From Debaryomyces hansenii CBS767 (lineage: Eukaryota > Ascomycota > Pichiomycetes > Serinales > Debaryomycetaceae): DNA of 64,000 nucleotides. The DNA lies in NCBI RefSeq assembly GCF_000006445.2, contig NC_006049.2, forward strand, positions 1,736,001 to 1,800,000, given 5' to 3'. The notes under the pieces were generated by a model. It saw only the letters and a program-made list of their open reading frames with translations. It ran no database searches and was not told the DNA's origin. This document shows positions 1 through 11,000 of this stretch, one piece after another. Both the position numbers and the translations under genes were made by a program. The stretch's first letter is position 1. The number at the start of each line of letters is the position of its first letter.

Positions 1-80
1 ACTAACATCGCGTTCATTAATACCTATGGCCATATTGCTTGTAGTTAAGAAGACAAGATCAGCAATTCAAAGTTAATAAA

Positions 81-1910
81 ATGCTATTCTGGAAGCTTTT
101 TTTGCTTTCTGTATGGTTCATGATAGTTGGGGCTGAAAAATATGCCGAATCATTGAATTTGAAGCCTTTGCCACGGAATAGTTTGTTAGCTACATTTCAA
201 TTTGATGTCGAATCATTGCCAACAAAGTTAGGCTATTACAATGAAACCATAGAAATCGGTGATAGATCCATATCTGATGGAACCCATTATAATTACTTTC
301 CAAGATCGTTAGGGCCAATAATTGAGTCTACAAACACAAGAGAATTACATTTAAGATTCACACAGGGCTGGTGGGATTCTGAGTTATGGGGACGCTTGCC
401 CTTGAACGGTTTAAAGAGTGGTGGAACTGGAGTTGAGGTTTCAGCGGTTATAGAAGCTCCCAATCTAGAATCGGCTAAAAAAGACTGGAATAAGTTATCG
501 AATTCTTTGTCGGGTTTTTTCTGTGCATCTCTTAATTTTATTGATGATACCATCACAACTACACCAAAGCATCATTCTAATAATAACGGCCATTTCATAC
601 TGAATTCTAATAATAACTTATATTTTTTAAGAGCTGCTCTTCCTAGTGAGCCAATCTGCACCGAGAATTTAACTCCATTTTTGAAATTATTGCCTACTAG
701 AGGAAAGGCAGGTATTTCGTCATTGTTAGAGGGCCACAGGGTATTTGACTCTTTGTGGCATGGAATGTCTATTGATGTCATTACGGAATGTGATGAAGTT
801 GATTCAACTTGTCATTTGTCAATGAGTCAAAGTGTGAATTCTGTTATTGATATCATGAGATCGATTCGTAAGAAGAAGGAAGGAATCCCAAGGCCAACTC
901 CTGGCGATGAATTGCGTTGCGATGATTCGAAAGTATTCAACATTTGGCAATGCTTTCCGCTTGGTGATCCAACTAATGTCACCTGGGATTTGGAAACTGT
1001 CTTCGGTAGAACTATTAATGGGCCGGCTTTGATTGGCGACTCTAAGACAACATCGATTAATATTGAAATTGACTCAAACTTTTGGGAAACAGACGTGATT
1101 AAGTCATCTGATGAATCGTCCGATGTATCTGCTTTATCTATGTCACCAGATTCCAAATCCATTGAGTACTTTGTTGATGAACCTTTCAAATACAATTTCA
1201 AATTTACTTCTAGCGATAGTCGAAAGACCGCTCCTATAGAAACCCCACCTTTGCATGTATATCGTTCATTAACAGGATATTCACAAGACCAAGGTGGATT
1301 TCGCGTAGTTTTATCCAACCCATCGCCTAGTGAATCCATTGATTTTATTTATTTTGAAACTTTGCCTTGGTACATGAGATTGTATTTAAATACCTTGACC
1401 ATGACAGTCAAGGATGAGACTGGATTCAATGAAATTGATACAGAGCAATCAAACTATATAAAAAACCGCTATTATAAACCAGCCATTGATAGAACAAGGC
1501 CATCACACTTGGAATTTTCAGTCTCCTTACCAGCAAATACAACTATGACTCTAACATATCAATTTGATAAATCGTTATTATTATACGCAGAATACCCACC
1601 GGATGCAAATCATGGATTCGCTATTGATCCGGCCGTTATCAGCGTATTAGATGAAGCAAAGAATAGCGTCTATGAGATGCGGACTACAAGTTTATTGTTA
1701 TATTTACCAACTCCTGATTTTTCAATGCCATATAATGTCATTATTTTGACTTGTACGGTAATGTCCTTAGCTTTCGGATCTATATTTAACTTATTGACCA
1801 AGCAAGTTATTACCGAACAAGAATTTGAGAAAATTGCTGCAAATGGGAAGATAAGTATTATTATTAACCATATAAGAGATAAAATAAAGACAATAAAAAC
1901 GCGCCACTGA
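81..1910 (+). CDS. GPI16: GPI transamidase subunit Gpi16 (PIG-T family)
   Basis: Product of 609 residues, close to the family's usual length. Gpi16 is a subunit of the ER GPI-transamidase, which swaps the C-terminal signal of precursor proteins for a GPI anchor. Visible features are an N-terminal hydrophobic signal peptide (about residues 1-18), a large lumenal domain with the conserved block TQGWWDSELWGRLP near residue 95, and one C-terminal membrane segment (about 553-575) followed by a short basic tail, as expected for a type I ER protein. The ATG at 81 is the first in frame and directly precedes the signal peptide. It converges with ELP5, as in S. cerevisiae, which supports both names. 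The stop codon lies in a small inverted repeat (GCCACT/AGTGGC, 1903-1925). Confidence 0.93.
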   Translation: MLFWKLFLLSVWFMIVGAEKYAESLNLKPLPRNSLLATFQFDVESLPTKLGYYNETIEIGDRSISDGTHYNYFPRSLGPIIESTNTRELHLRFTQGWWDSELWGRLPLNGLKSGGTGVEVSAVIEAPNLESAKKDWNKLSNSLSGFFCASLNFIDDTITTTPKHHSNNNGHFILNSNNNLYFLRAALPSEPICTENLTPFLKLLPTRGKAGISSLLEGHRVFDSLWHGMSIDVITECDEVDSTCHLSMSQSVNSVIDIMRSIRKKKEGIPRPTPGDELRCDDSKVFNIWQCFPLGDPTNVTWDLETVFGRTINGPALIGDSKTTSINIEIDSNFWETDVIKSSDESSDVSALSMSPDSKSIEYFVDEPFKYNFKFTSSDSRKTAPIETPPLHVYRSLTGYSQDQGGFRVVLSNPSPSESIDFIYFETLPWYMRLYLNTLTMTVKDETGFNEIDTEQSNYIKNRYYKPAIDRTRPSHLEFSVSLPANTTMTLTYQFDKSLLLYAEYPPDANHGFAIDPAVISVLDEAKNSVYEMRTTSLLLYLPTPDFSMPYNVIILTCTVMSLAFGSIFNLLTKQVITEQEFEKIAANGKISIIINHIRDKIKTIKTRH

Positions 1911-2391
1911 ACGCTGGTTAGTGGCAGGAATACCAGGTAAGTACCATTTTATATAGATCAGCAACGCCACACATAAAGAAATATATAATCCAATTTGAAT
2001 AGATTGAATTGCGACTTATTTAGTAAATTGTTTTTTGGGTTGAGTGTTACACATGGCTGCAAGTTCAAGTTAAATTATTTAACTATCCTTCAGTTGCAAT
2101 TAAAGATTAGTTTTTGTTTTTCGGGATACCTTTTTACAATAATCAAGTATATATAGTATTCAAAAAAAAAATTTTATTAGCAAGATTTTATTAATTTTTG
2201 CAACTTTTCATTTTTTTAAAAAAAGTTATGAAGGAAAGAAATGAAGCTACAATTTCATAATTAATTATTAATATAGCTCATCTATAATGTATACTAAAAT
2301 GCTATATAAGCGTCAAGGCTAAGTGTATGTTTTCTATAAAGTTAATTATTCATTATTAAGTATATACATAGTAAAAGGCTACGATAATGTT
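1911..2391. other. Convergent intergenic region, GPI16 / ELP5 3' ends
   Basis: AT-rich DNA between two converging genes. It holds A/T tracts (A-run near 2162, T7A7 at 2211-2224) and TATATA-type stretches near 2147 that could serve 3'-end formation. I see no gene or RNA here. Confidence 0.6.
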
Positions 2392-3288
2392 TTAGAACGG
2401 ATCTTCATAAGGGTCCTCCTCATCGTAATCATCATCCTTTTCAAATTCATAGACAATAGCTCCTCCCGAAGAACCCATTGCTTCTTGTGCTTCCATGAAT
2501 GGAAGCTCAACTTGCTCTCTGGCAAGTTTTTGTTTAGAGCTAGTAGTCAAATTAAATGTAGTTAAATCTTTCAACATACTTTCATCCTCGGGATCGATAG
2601 CTTCTTCTTTAGCTTCCTTGAATACATCATACGTGTGAGTTATCGAATTAACCATAAATTGATAAATCAACGATCTACCTGATTTTCTTCTGTTGGTTAG
2701 CGTGAGCTTGTAAGTCGTGCTGTTTAAAGAACAATTTATTGGGAATCGCAATCTGCTTATTTTATTATCTAGCGTCTCCTCGTCAATTTTATCTTGATAG
2801 AATGGTTCTATTTCAAAGATCGAACTGGCGATGTATGACAATAAACTTAACGAAGATGGATAATTCATAACGCTGCTATGAGGCTGCGGCAAATTCGTAT
2901 GGAAAACACCAACTAAACTGATATTTGGCAGTATAGTACTAGATATAAAATGCGCTAGTTCATCGTTTGCAATATAATTCAATGAATCGACTATCACTAA
3001 GCATTTGCTTGATGTTGTTTCTCCAACTTCCAAAATTTCTGATTTGATTTTTTTACTGACTTCAGCTGCTGGAAGTCCTGAACATTGTATGAATGAACTA
3101 GCAAAAGAAGGCTTGTTCAACGTTTCGAATGAAATATATATAATTTTGTTATTAGAACATTTATAGGCGAACTCTCGGAGTATATTGTATGAAGATTGAA
3201 TTAATGAATCCAAAACCAATATGAAAGGAGAATTTTCTTTCAAAGACAACAACCTATTCAACAAGACTGTAGAGTTTTGACTCGACAT
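2392..3288 (-). CDS. IKI1: Elongator subunit Elp5 (Iki1)
   Basis: About 298 residues from the ATG at 3288. The open frame extends upstream, but the family's start region (VLLNRLLSLKENSPFILVLDS) begins just after this Met, so I chose it. Elp5 is one of three RecA-like, non-catalytic proteins (Elp4-Elp5-Elp6) that form a hexameric ring in Elongator, the complex that modifies wobble uridines of tRNAs. The sequence shows the RecA-like alternation of beta strands and helices without a usable Walker A motif, and a very acidic C-terminus (EKDDDYDEEDPYEDPF), both usual for Elp5. It shares a short divergent promoter with HSH155. ELP6, its ring partner, lies at the far end of this window. Confidence 0.88.
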   Translation of the reverse strand: MSSQNSTVLLNRLLSLKENSPFILVLDSLIQSSYNILREFAYKCSNNKIIYISFETLNKPSFASSFIQCSGLPAAEVSKKIKSEILEVGETTSSKCLVIVDSLNYIANDELAHFISSTILPNISLVGVFHTNLPQPHSSVMNYPSSLSLLSYIASSIFEIEPFYQDKIDEETLDNKISRLRFPINCSLNSTTYKLTLTNRRKSGRSLIYQFMVNSITHTYDVFKEAKEEAIDPEDESMLKDLTTFNLTTSSKQKLAREQVELPFMEAQEAMGSSGGAIVYEFEKDDDYDEEDPYEDPF

Positions 3289-3463
3289 TGCTATGTATAA
3301 TCTAAAAAGGGTGAAGCTTAATCCATTATAGTACCATTTCATTATACTGCCGCTCTGATTGAATATTGTTCGCACACGACTCATCATATCTCTTTAAATA
3401 ACTATATGCTATCAGTAGAGAACTATAGATACAGAGGAAATTAAATTGTTAAACTATAGTGAA

Positions 3464-6400
3464 ATGCCGTCTGAAAAACAGAGGAAGAAGAATTTGGCGG
3501 GCAGCTATACGATACCTACAGCATTAGCGGATGTAATCCGAGAGCAGCACAAGCATGAAGACGCAATCTCTTCGCAAGAGTTGAAACAGAACCTTAGTAA
3601 AAATGACTATCAACAACGGAAATTTCAGAGAAATATAGACCTAAACCTCGACAATTTGAAAACTTATAAGGAAACAATGGAGGAACGTGAGTTTGAAAGA
3701 GAAGAAGCCCATGTAAGAAACCTAATTAAGAAAAAAGAAGAGGAGAAGGGAACAACAGAAAATGCCATAACTAGCGAACCAACAAAGAGACAGAGAAAAA
3801 GAAGATGGGACGTAGGACCTGATCAATTGTTGGACCAGAATACAAATAATGAGAATGTTGATCTGGGAATTGTACAATCAACGAAGAAAATAAAATCAGA
3901 TGAGGATGACATCTCAAGCGCCTTAACTGCTGACGACAGAAATATCCCGATTATTAACGGTATTCCATTAACGAACGAAATAATTGATAAAATACTACCA
4001 CCTGGATACGTCGTGGTACCACCACCTGAAGAATTTGAACAATTTGACCCATCTATAGCTCCTGATATGACAGAAATTACTTCGAATTATTACGTACCAC
4101 CTTCAGTTGACCAAGATAGCATTCAAACAAAAAAATTGATGGAGGGACAATTAACTACCGAAATTCCAGGTGTGACTGGTTTAAGTTTCATTAAGCAGGA
4201 GGACATGAAATATTTTGGAAAGTTGATGACTGCAAACGATGAAGAAGATTCATCCCTCGAACAAAAGAAGGAAATAAGGCTTATGAAGCTTTTATTGAAG
4301 ATTAAGAATGGTACTCCAGGTATACGTAAGAAATCATTGCGTCAATTGACCGATAATTCACGAACATTCGGTCCGAAAGTCTTGTTTAATCAAATTTTAC
4401 CACTTTTACTTGAACCTAACTTAGATGATCATGAAAGACATGTTTTGGTTAAATTGGTTGGAAGAATTTTATTTCATTTAGATGATTTGGTCAGGCCTTA
4501 TACACATAAGATTTTGATGGTTGTTTCTCCGTTACTAATAGATGAAGATTTCACGATAAGATTAGAGGCAAGAGACATAATTTCTAGTTTAACTAGAGCC
4601 GCTGGTTTGGCTAATATGATTGCAAACTTGAGACCTGATTTAGATCATGTCGACGAATATGTTAGGAATGTAACATCCCGTGTATTCGCTATCGTTGCAA
4701 ATACTTTAGGTCTAGTAAATTTCATTCCATTTTTGAAAGCAGTGATAAAATCTAAGAAAAATTGGATGGTAAGACATACAGGGATCAAAATTGTTCAACA
4801 GCTATGTATATTATTAGGGGGTGGAAATGGTAATTCCATCTTGCCTTACTTATCTCAGTTAATGACTGTTTTGAAACCAGGATTAACAGATGAGATACTA
4901 CAGGTTCGTACAATGACAGCACTAACTTTATCTCAACTAGCAGAAAATGTAAAGCCATATGGGATTGGGTCGTTCGAAGAGGTTTTGGAACCAGCGTGGT
5001 TGGGATTACGAAGTCATAGAGGCAAAGGCTTGGCTACTTTTTTGAAATGTATTGGGTCAATAATACCTTTGATGTGTCACGATCCAAATTATGAAGAATA
5101 TGCTAACTACTATACAAAGGAATTAATGACAGTAATTACAAGAGAATTTAATTCTCCCGATGAGGATATGAAAATTACAATTTTGAAGATTATGATCAAC
5201 TTACCATTATCCAGACATTTAATAAAGAATTACCACAAAGAAATAATAAAGCCGTTTTTAAGATTTTTCTGGAATAGGAGAACAGCATCAGATTCACAGC
5301 AATTAAGCAAGCTCGTTGTTGATGCTACTTCACAACTTGCAATGAAGTTTGATTTCTTAGAAATTCTAGAGTGCATTGTAATTTATACCAAAGATGAAAA
5401 TGAATCTTTAAGGAGGATGTGCGTGGAAACTATAAACAAGATGGTTTCTTCAAATGCTGATTATCTTATCGGATTAGATTCTCAGCTCGAGATTAAACTC
5501 GTAGATGGTATTTTATTTGCCTTTCAAGAACAATCCGTTTATCATAGAGTATATCTAATGGTATTTGATGCTGTGTCGAAAGCTCTTAATGTGAGACTTA
5601 AACCACATATGAATTCAATAATTAGTACTATATTATACCGCTTGAAGAATAAAACCCCAGAAATAAGACAGCAAGCTTCAGACTTAATAACAATAATAGC
5701 ACCTATTATCAAAAATTGTTCTGAAGGTAACGACGAAGTAATAATGAAATTAATTCTAATTCTATACGAATCGCTAGGCGAAATTTATCCAGAGGTTTTG
5801 GGGTCTCTTTTGAGTGCATTATATGCATGTATCGACAATGTCGATAAAAATTCTTTATATACCATGTCAAATCCCTCAATTAATCAAATATTACCTACTT
5901 TGACACCAATTTTGAAGAATCGACAGGATAAGGTTCAGGAATCTTGTATAAAATTAGTTGGATTAATTGCTAGAAAGAATTCTGAGACCATTAATGCAAA
6001 GGAATGGATGCGTATTTGCTTTGAATTATTGGACATGTTGAAGAGCCCGAAGAAACGTATAAGAATAGCAGCAAATGATACATTTGGTTACATTGCACGT
6101 ACCATAGGCCCTCAGGATGTCCTTGCGATGTTACTAAATAATTTAAGAGTTCAGGAACGTCAATTAAGAGTTTGCACAGCTGTAGCAATAGGTATCGTGG
6201 CTGAAATATGTGCTCCTTTTACTATACTTCCAGCACTCATGAATGAATATAGAATACCTGAAAATAATGTGCAAAATGGTGTCTTGAAAGCACTCAGCTT
6301 TTTATTTGAGTATATTGATGGTAATATGACCAAAGATTATTTGTTTGCTATAACACCTTTACTTGAGGATGCATTGACAGATAGAGACCAAGTCCATCGT

Positions 6401-6778
6401 CAAACAGCGGCAACTGTAATTAGACATATGGCCCTCAACTGCGTTGGCTTAACTAATGACGATTATTATGATGTTTTTATTCATTATTTGAATTTGCTAT
6501 TACCTAACGTGTATGAGACTTCACCCCACGTTATTAATCGTATTTTAGAAAGTATTGAAGGAATAAGAGCAGTAATTGGGATGGGTAGCTTTTCGAATTA
6601 TATTTGGGCCGGATTATTTCATCCCGCACGGAAAGTCAGAAATCCATACTGGAAAATATACAACAGTGCTTATGTTCAACATAGTGATGCTCTCGTTCCT
6701 TATTATCCGCAACTTGACAAGCTTCAAGATGACGATACTATAAATTATAAAATCGAAGAATTGGATTTATTTATTTAG
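3464..6778 (+). CDS. HSH155: U2 snRNP SF3b subunit Hsh155 (SF3B1)
   Basis: About 1104 residues from the ATG at 3464; the longer frame starts at TTG. SF3B1/Hsh155 clamps the U2 snRNA-branch-site duplex during spliceosome assembly. The N-terminal third is charged and disordered and contains a UHM-ligand motif with the key Trp (KRRWD, about residues 112-116). From about residue 250 to the end are HEAT repeats, including near-invariant blocks such as HRGKGLA and EYANYYT. The C-terminus has the typical NPYWKIYNSAY block. The residue aligned by eye with human Lys700 (the cancer hotspot) is Gln here (codon 4901-4903). It converges on the unknown gene at 6849 with only 70 bp between stops. Confidence 0.95.
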   Translation: MPSEKQRKKNLAGSYTIPTALADVIREQHKHEDAISSQELKQNLSKNDYQQRKFQRNIDLNLDNLKTYKETMEEREFEREEAHVRNLIKKKEEEKGTTENAITSEPTKRQRKRRWDVGPDQLLDQNTNNENVDLGIVQSTKKIKSDEDDISSALTADDRNIPIINGIPLTNEIIDKILPPGYVVVPPPEEFEQFDPSIAPDMTEITSNYYVPPSVDQDSIQTKKLMEGQLTTEIPGVTGLSFIKQEDMKYFGKLMTANDEEDSSLEQKKEIRLMKLLLKIKNGTPGIRKKSLRQLTDNSRTFGPKVLFNQILPLLLEPNLDDHERHVLVKLVGRILFHLDDLVRPYTHKILMVVSPLLIDEDFTIRLEARDIISSLTRAAGLANMIANLRPDLDHVDEYVRNVTSRVFAIVANTLGLVNFIPFLKAVIKSKKNWMVRHTGIKIVQQLCILLGGGNGNSILPYLSQLMTVLKPGLTDEILQVRTMTALTLSQLAENVKPYGIGSFEEVLEPAWLGLRSHRGKGLATFLKCIGSIIPLMCHDPNYEEYANYYTKELMTVITREFNSPDEDMKITILKIMINLPLSRHLIKNYHKEIIKPFLRFFWNRRTASDSQQLSKLVVDATSQLAMKFDFLEILECIVIYTKDENESLRRMCVETINKMVSSNADYLIGLDSQLEIKLVDGILFAFQEQSVYHRVYLMVFDAVSKALNVRLKPHMNSIISTILYRLKNKTPEIRQQASDLITIIAPIIKNCSEGNDEVIMKLILILYESLGEIYPEVLGSLLSALYACIDNVDKNSLYTMSNPSINQILPTLTPILKNRQDKVQESCIKLVGLIARKNSETINAKEWMRICFELLDMLKSPKKRIRIAANDTFGYIARTIGPQDVLAMLLNNLRVQERQLRVCTAVAIGIVAEICAPFTILPALMNEYRIPENNVQNGVLKALSFLFEYIDGNMTKDYLFAITPLLEDALTDRDQVHRQTAATVIRHMALNCVGLTNDDYYDVFIHYLNLLLPNVYETSPHVINRILESIEGIRAVIGMGSFSNYIWAGLFHPARKVRNPYWKIYNSAYVQHSDALVPYYPQLDKLQDDDTINYKIEELDLFI

Positions 6779-6848
6779 ATGAACTCATAATTGTTCTTCA
6801 TAAATTCTATTCTATTTACTATTTTATTTGTATATACGAACCTATAAA

Positions 6849-7661
6849 TCATAATGTAGAGTTAATAATATACTCAATTGGTTGGTTCCCTTTCCCACTA
6901 AAAAAATTATCGAATGTGCTTTCCATATGGGCTATGTTTGTATCGTACTGAATCAAGTTACCTTCACTGTCGTAAAAGTCATCATCAGAAGATTCATCAA
7001 TACGGGCAACAGGCTCATCTTCCTTGGTATACATATGAGTTGTATAACGAGTTATTCTTCTGCATTGTAATTCTAAAATGTCTTGATTATCAGCAAAGTC
7101 CATGCTAGATTCAGAATTACTACTTGAAGACGGAATAGCAGGGTAGCATTCCAGTATTAGTATATCATCGTGTATAATTCGAAATGGAACGTTTTGGATC
7201 CATTTATTTACTTTTTCCTTGGGTGGCATGTTACTAGTTTTCCTAGGATTGAAGGTCGATGGAAACTCCAGCATAACCATATTAGAGTCCTCATTCAAAA
7301 TGAAAAGTCCCTTCTGTGTTGGGCTAAGAGATGTTTTTTTTGTTGGAGATTCAATAACTCGCCCGACACAGATGTATCCTTCGGGAGCCTGCTTACTAGG
7401 AGAAATTATATGAGCCGGTCTGAGAGAATTCGATTGAATCTCTGAATAAAGCAATTGATGGTCCTGAGAACCATTATTCATAGTGGAGTTTGTAATTTTT
7501 TGTTCATTAGAATTCACTAGAATATAGTTCCTCTGAGAAAAATATGGTGAATATTGCTGCTGTTGCTGTAAATTCTGATAATTTTCAATACTTTCAAATT
7601 TCAGTGGAGTATTTCCATTATTGGGTGCCATAGTTATCTCTGAAACTGACTCCATGGCCAT
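6849..7661 (-). CDS. Uncharacterised protein, 270 aa
   Basis: I do not recognise this protein. The N-terminal 100 residues are rich in Gln/Asn/Ser and probably disordered. The middle (about 95-185) looks folded, with a stretch containing KGLFILNEDSNMVMLEFPS, then PPKEKVNKWIQNVPFRI and a short hydrophobic strand. The C-terminal part is acidic (DESSDDDFYDSEGN). There is no signal peptide, membrane span or catalytic motif. An ATG lies at 7661, with in-frame alternatives three and eleven codons in. It is divergent from RAD2 across about 390 bp. The SP/TP sites and low-complexity ends would fit a cell-cycle or regulatory protein, but that is only inference. Confidence 0.7.
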   Translation of the reverse strand: MAMESVSEITMAPNNGNTPLKFESIENYQNLQQQQQYSPYFSQRNYILVNSNEQKITNSTMNNGSQDHQLLYSEIQSNSLRPAHIISPSKQAPEGYICVGRVIESPTKKTSLSPTQKGLFILNEDSNMVMLEFPSTFNPRKTSNMPPKEKVNKWIQNVPFRIIHDDILILECYPAIPSSSSNSESSMDFADNQDILELQCRRITRYTTHMYTKEDEPVARIDESSDDDFYDSEGNLIQYDTNIAHMESTFDNFFSGKGNQPIEYIINSTL

Positions 7662-8048
7662 AGGAAATATATATTTCCTATATTAGTAAACAATTAAAAA
7701 TTGAATAGAGGTATTATATATGGATTTGTGGAATTGCAAAAAGCCTTTTTGCAATCATCTTGAAAGCCGCAATTTGACTAAATTAACGATTTCTATATTT
7801 AACAAACTCGCTACATGAATTTGTCTCCCAATTATTAATAAATACTTTAATACCAAGCTTCAATAGTACGCTTATTGATGTTGGTAGTATGTTATTTAGA
7901 CTGCCTATTTTGGTTTCTCTTAAGTGAAGAAGGTATCTGCATTATTATTACATAATCATCGAATTAATCTTCAAAAGAATGCAACTGTCTCTGTCTTGAT
8001 TAGGAGTAAGAATTAATCGCAACCTATATGTATATATGATTTCCTGCA
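7662..8048. promoter_or_regulatory. Divergent promoter region, unknown gene / RAD2
   Basis: AT-rich spacer between two divergent starts. A TATATATG stretch lies just upstream of the RAD2 ATG (about 8029-8038). No other site stands out. Confidence 0.5.
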
Positions 8049-11000
8049 ATGGGTGTCAACTCTTTATGGGATATTTTGGGACCATCAGCCAGGCCTGTTA
8101 GGTTAGAGGCGTTGTCAAGAAAAAAATTAGCTGTTGATGCATCGATTTGGATTTATCAGTTTTTGAAAGCAGTTAGAGATCAAGAAGGAAATTCAATGCC
8201 GCAAGCACATATAGTAGGCTTTTTTAGAAGAATATGCAAACTATTATATTTTGGGATATATCCTATTTTTGTTTTTGATGGTGGAGCACCGGCGTTGAAA
8301 CGTCAGACAATTAATCAAAGACGGGAGAGAAGAGAAGGCAAAAAGGAAAGCAAAGAACAAACGGCTCGTAAATTATTAGCAATTCAAGTTCATAGAAAAG
8401 CGGATCAAGCAAAATATAGACCAAAAGATCAAGATTTCAATGATGAAACAGTGTACTTGGAAGATTTACCTAACTTACATCCTCTTCATGGGCCGGGTGG
8501 GGAAGGAGATAAAAACCAACTTTCACCAGAAAAGCATACCAAATTTGTGAAAAAGGACGAATATCACTTACCTGAATTAAAGAAAATAAAAGCACCTAAT
8601 GGTGATTTAAGAATTATGCCAGAGGAGGAGGAGTTCGATGAGTTAGCAAAAGAATCATTTGATAATGTAAATGGAGTTGACATTAATACAGTTGACCCCA
8701 ATTCCAAAGAATTTCTGGAATTACCATTAGAGACTCAGTACATGGTCTTGTCACATTTGAGATTGAGGTCAAGATTAAGAATGGGGTTCAATAAAGATCA
8801 ATTAGAGAATTTGTTTCCAAACAGCATGGACTTTTCCAAATTTCAAATTCAACAAGTGCAAAAGAGAAACTTTTATACCCAAAAATTGATGAATGTCAGT
8901 GGAATGGGCGACGAGGGAAATGCTACTAGAAGGATTGCAGGTGACAAAGATAGAAAATACGCATTGGTTAGGAATGATGATGGATGGACTTTAGCATTAG
9001 ATGAAAATGGATCTTCAATTGACAAGCCAATTGCATTGGATAGTAATACGGATGAGAATAAGGTAACGGTCGAAGCCAATAATAATAAAGATAGTAATAA
9101 TAGTAATAAAAGCCATAAAGTCACAATTGTTGAATCTGATAATGAAGAAGAAGAAGAAGAAGAAGAAGAAGAAATTGAATGGGACGATGTACCATTAGAA
9201 GGAAATGATGTCGAGGAAACAGAAGAAGAAAAGGATGTTCAGAAAGCTATAATAGAATCTATATACAATATGTACGAAGATAAAACTTCAGATGACTCCC
9301 ATTCGGCGAAAGAATTAAGACAAGCCATAGAAAGTTCAAAAAAAGATTTACTCGATCTAAAGATTAGGGAAGAGGATATGATACTGAATGGAATTTTAAA
9401 TTGGAGAAACGATTTAATGACGGATGATTCTCAAGAACAACACGATTATCAGAAAAATGAAACCGAGTTGAAACCATTACCAGACTTGCAAAGTTTTTCG
9501 TTTGGCCAATCAATGTTATTTCAAAATGCCCTGGAAACTGAGGCAGATGATATTCAAAAGTCGGAAGCTAACAATGTGATATCTTCAGGTGATGACAAAA
9601 AGAATCCAACGTCAAATGTATTGACATTTCAGAAACAAATTAATTCGGATCTGGATAATCCTAAGAACGTGTACATGTCAGGAAAACACGAGCCGGAAGT
9701 AGTCCAACTGGAAGATGAACTAACTGATATGACGGAAGAACGATCAAATAGAACTACTGATAATAATAGTGGTACAACCGCCAATATAAAAAATCAACCG
9801 CTACCTCTGTGGTTCAATGAAGAAATATCCCAAATGGGAAATTATGAACAGGAGACATTCGTACCAGAAAACGATTCTAAAAAGAGAAAGTATCAAGAAG
9901 ATGAAGAAGTGGGATTGATTTCATGGAACGAAGCTAAAGATATGATGGGGGATGATTATGAAAAGGATTATTCTGATGCTTCCATAGAAGAAGTCCAAGT
10001 TAATAATGATAAAGTAGTTGATAATAATAATAATTATAATAGTAATAATAATACATCTACAGATATAGGTCGAGTCGATAGTACAAGCGAACCGACAGCA
10101 AAAATAGCAGATGAAGCTAGGGATAAGGATAAAGAGAGAAAAGGAGTTGTATTGGATTACGATTTTGAAGAGGAGGATGAGGAACAGTTTATAGAGCAAA
10201 TGAAAGAAGAGGAAAATGAACACGAAATGTTCAAGTCTCATATCAGAGCCAATCATGAAATTCCACCACCTCCTATTCATACAAGCATTACAAACGAGCA
10301 ATTATTACAAGAACAATTACAGAAAGCTAAAAGAGACTCTGATGAAGTCACGGAAACTATGATTAGGGATGTTCAGGAACTATTGAGAAGATTTGGAATA
10401 CCGTACATTACTGCACCAATGGAAGCTGAAGCCCAATGTGCTGAATTATTAAAGTTAAACTTGGTAGATGGTATCATTACCGATGATAGTGATTGCTTTT
10501 TATTCGGCGGTGACAAAGTTTATAAAAATATGTTCAATCAAAAGCAATACGTGGAATGCTATATAATGAACGATATAAACTCGAGAATGGGTCTATCGCA
10601 AGAAAAATTAATAGATTTAGCTCTTCTTCTAGGCAGTGATTATACAGAAGGGATCAAAGGAATTGGTCCAGTAATGGCAATGGAAATATTAGCAGAGTTT
10701 GGGTCTCTTAAAAAATTTAAACAATGGTTCGATGAGAATACAAAGACCACCGTTCCTCCAGATAAATCCGGTTTAACTAGTATCAAAAGGAGTTTGTTGA
10801 ATAGAATTAAAAACGGGACGTTTTTTTTACCTGAATCATTCCCAGACAATGTAATCTTCGATGCCTACAAGCAACCTGAAGTTGATCATGACAAAAGTGA
10901 ATTTAAATGGGGAGTTCCTAGTTTAGACCAAATCAGGTCCTTCTTGATGTATAATGTGAGTTGGTCACAAGCAAGAGTCGACGAAGTAATGGTACCGCTT

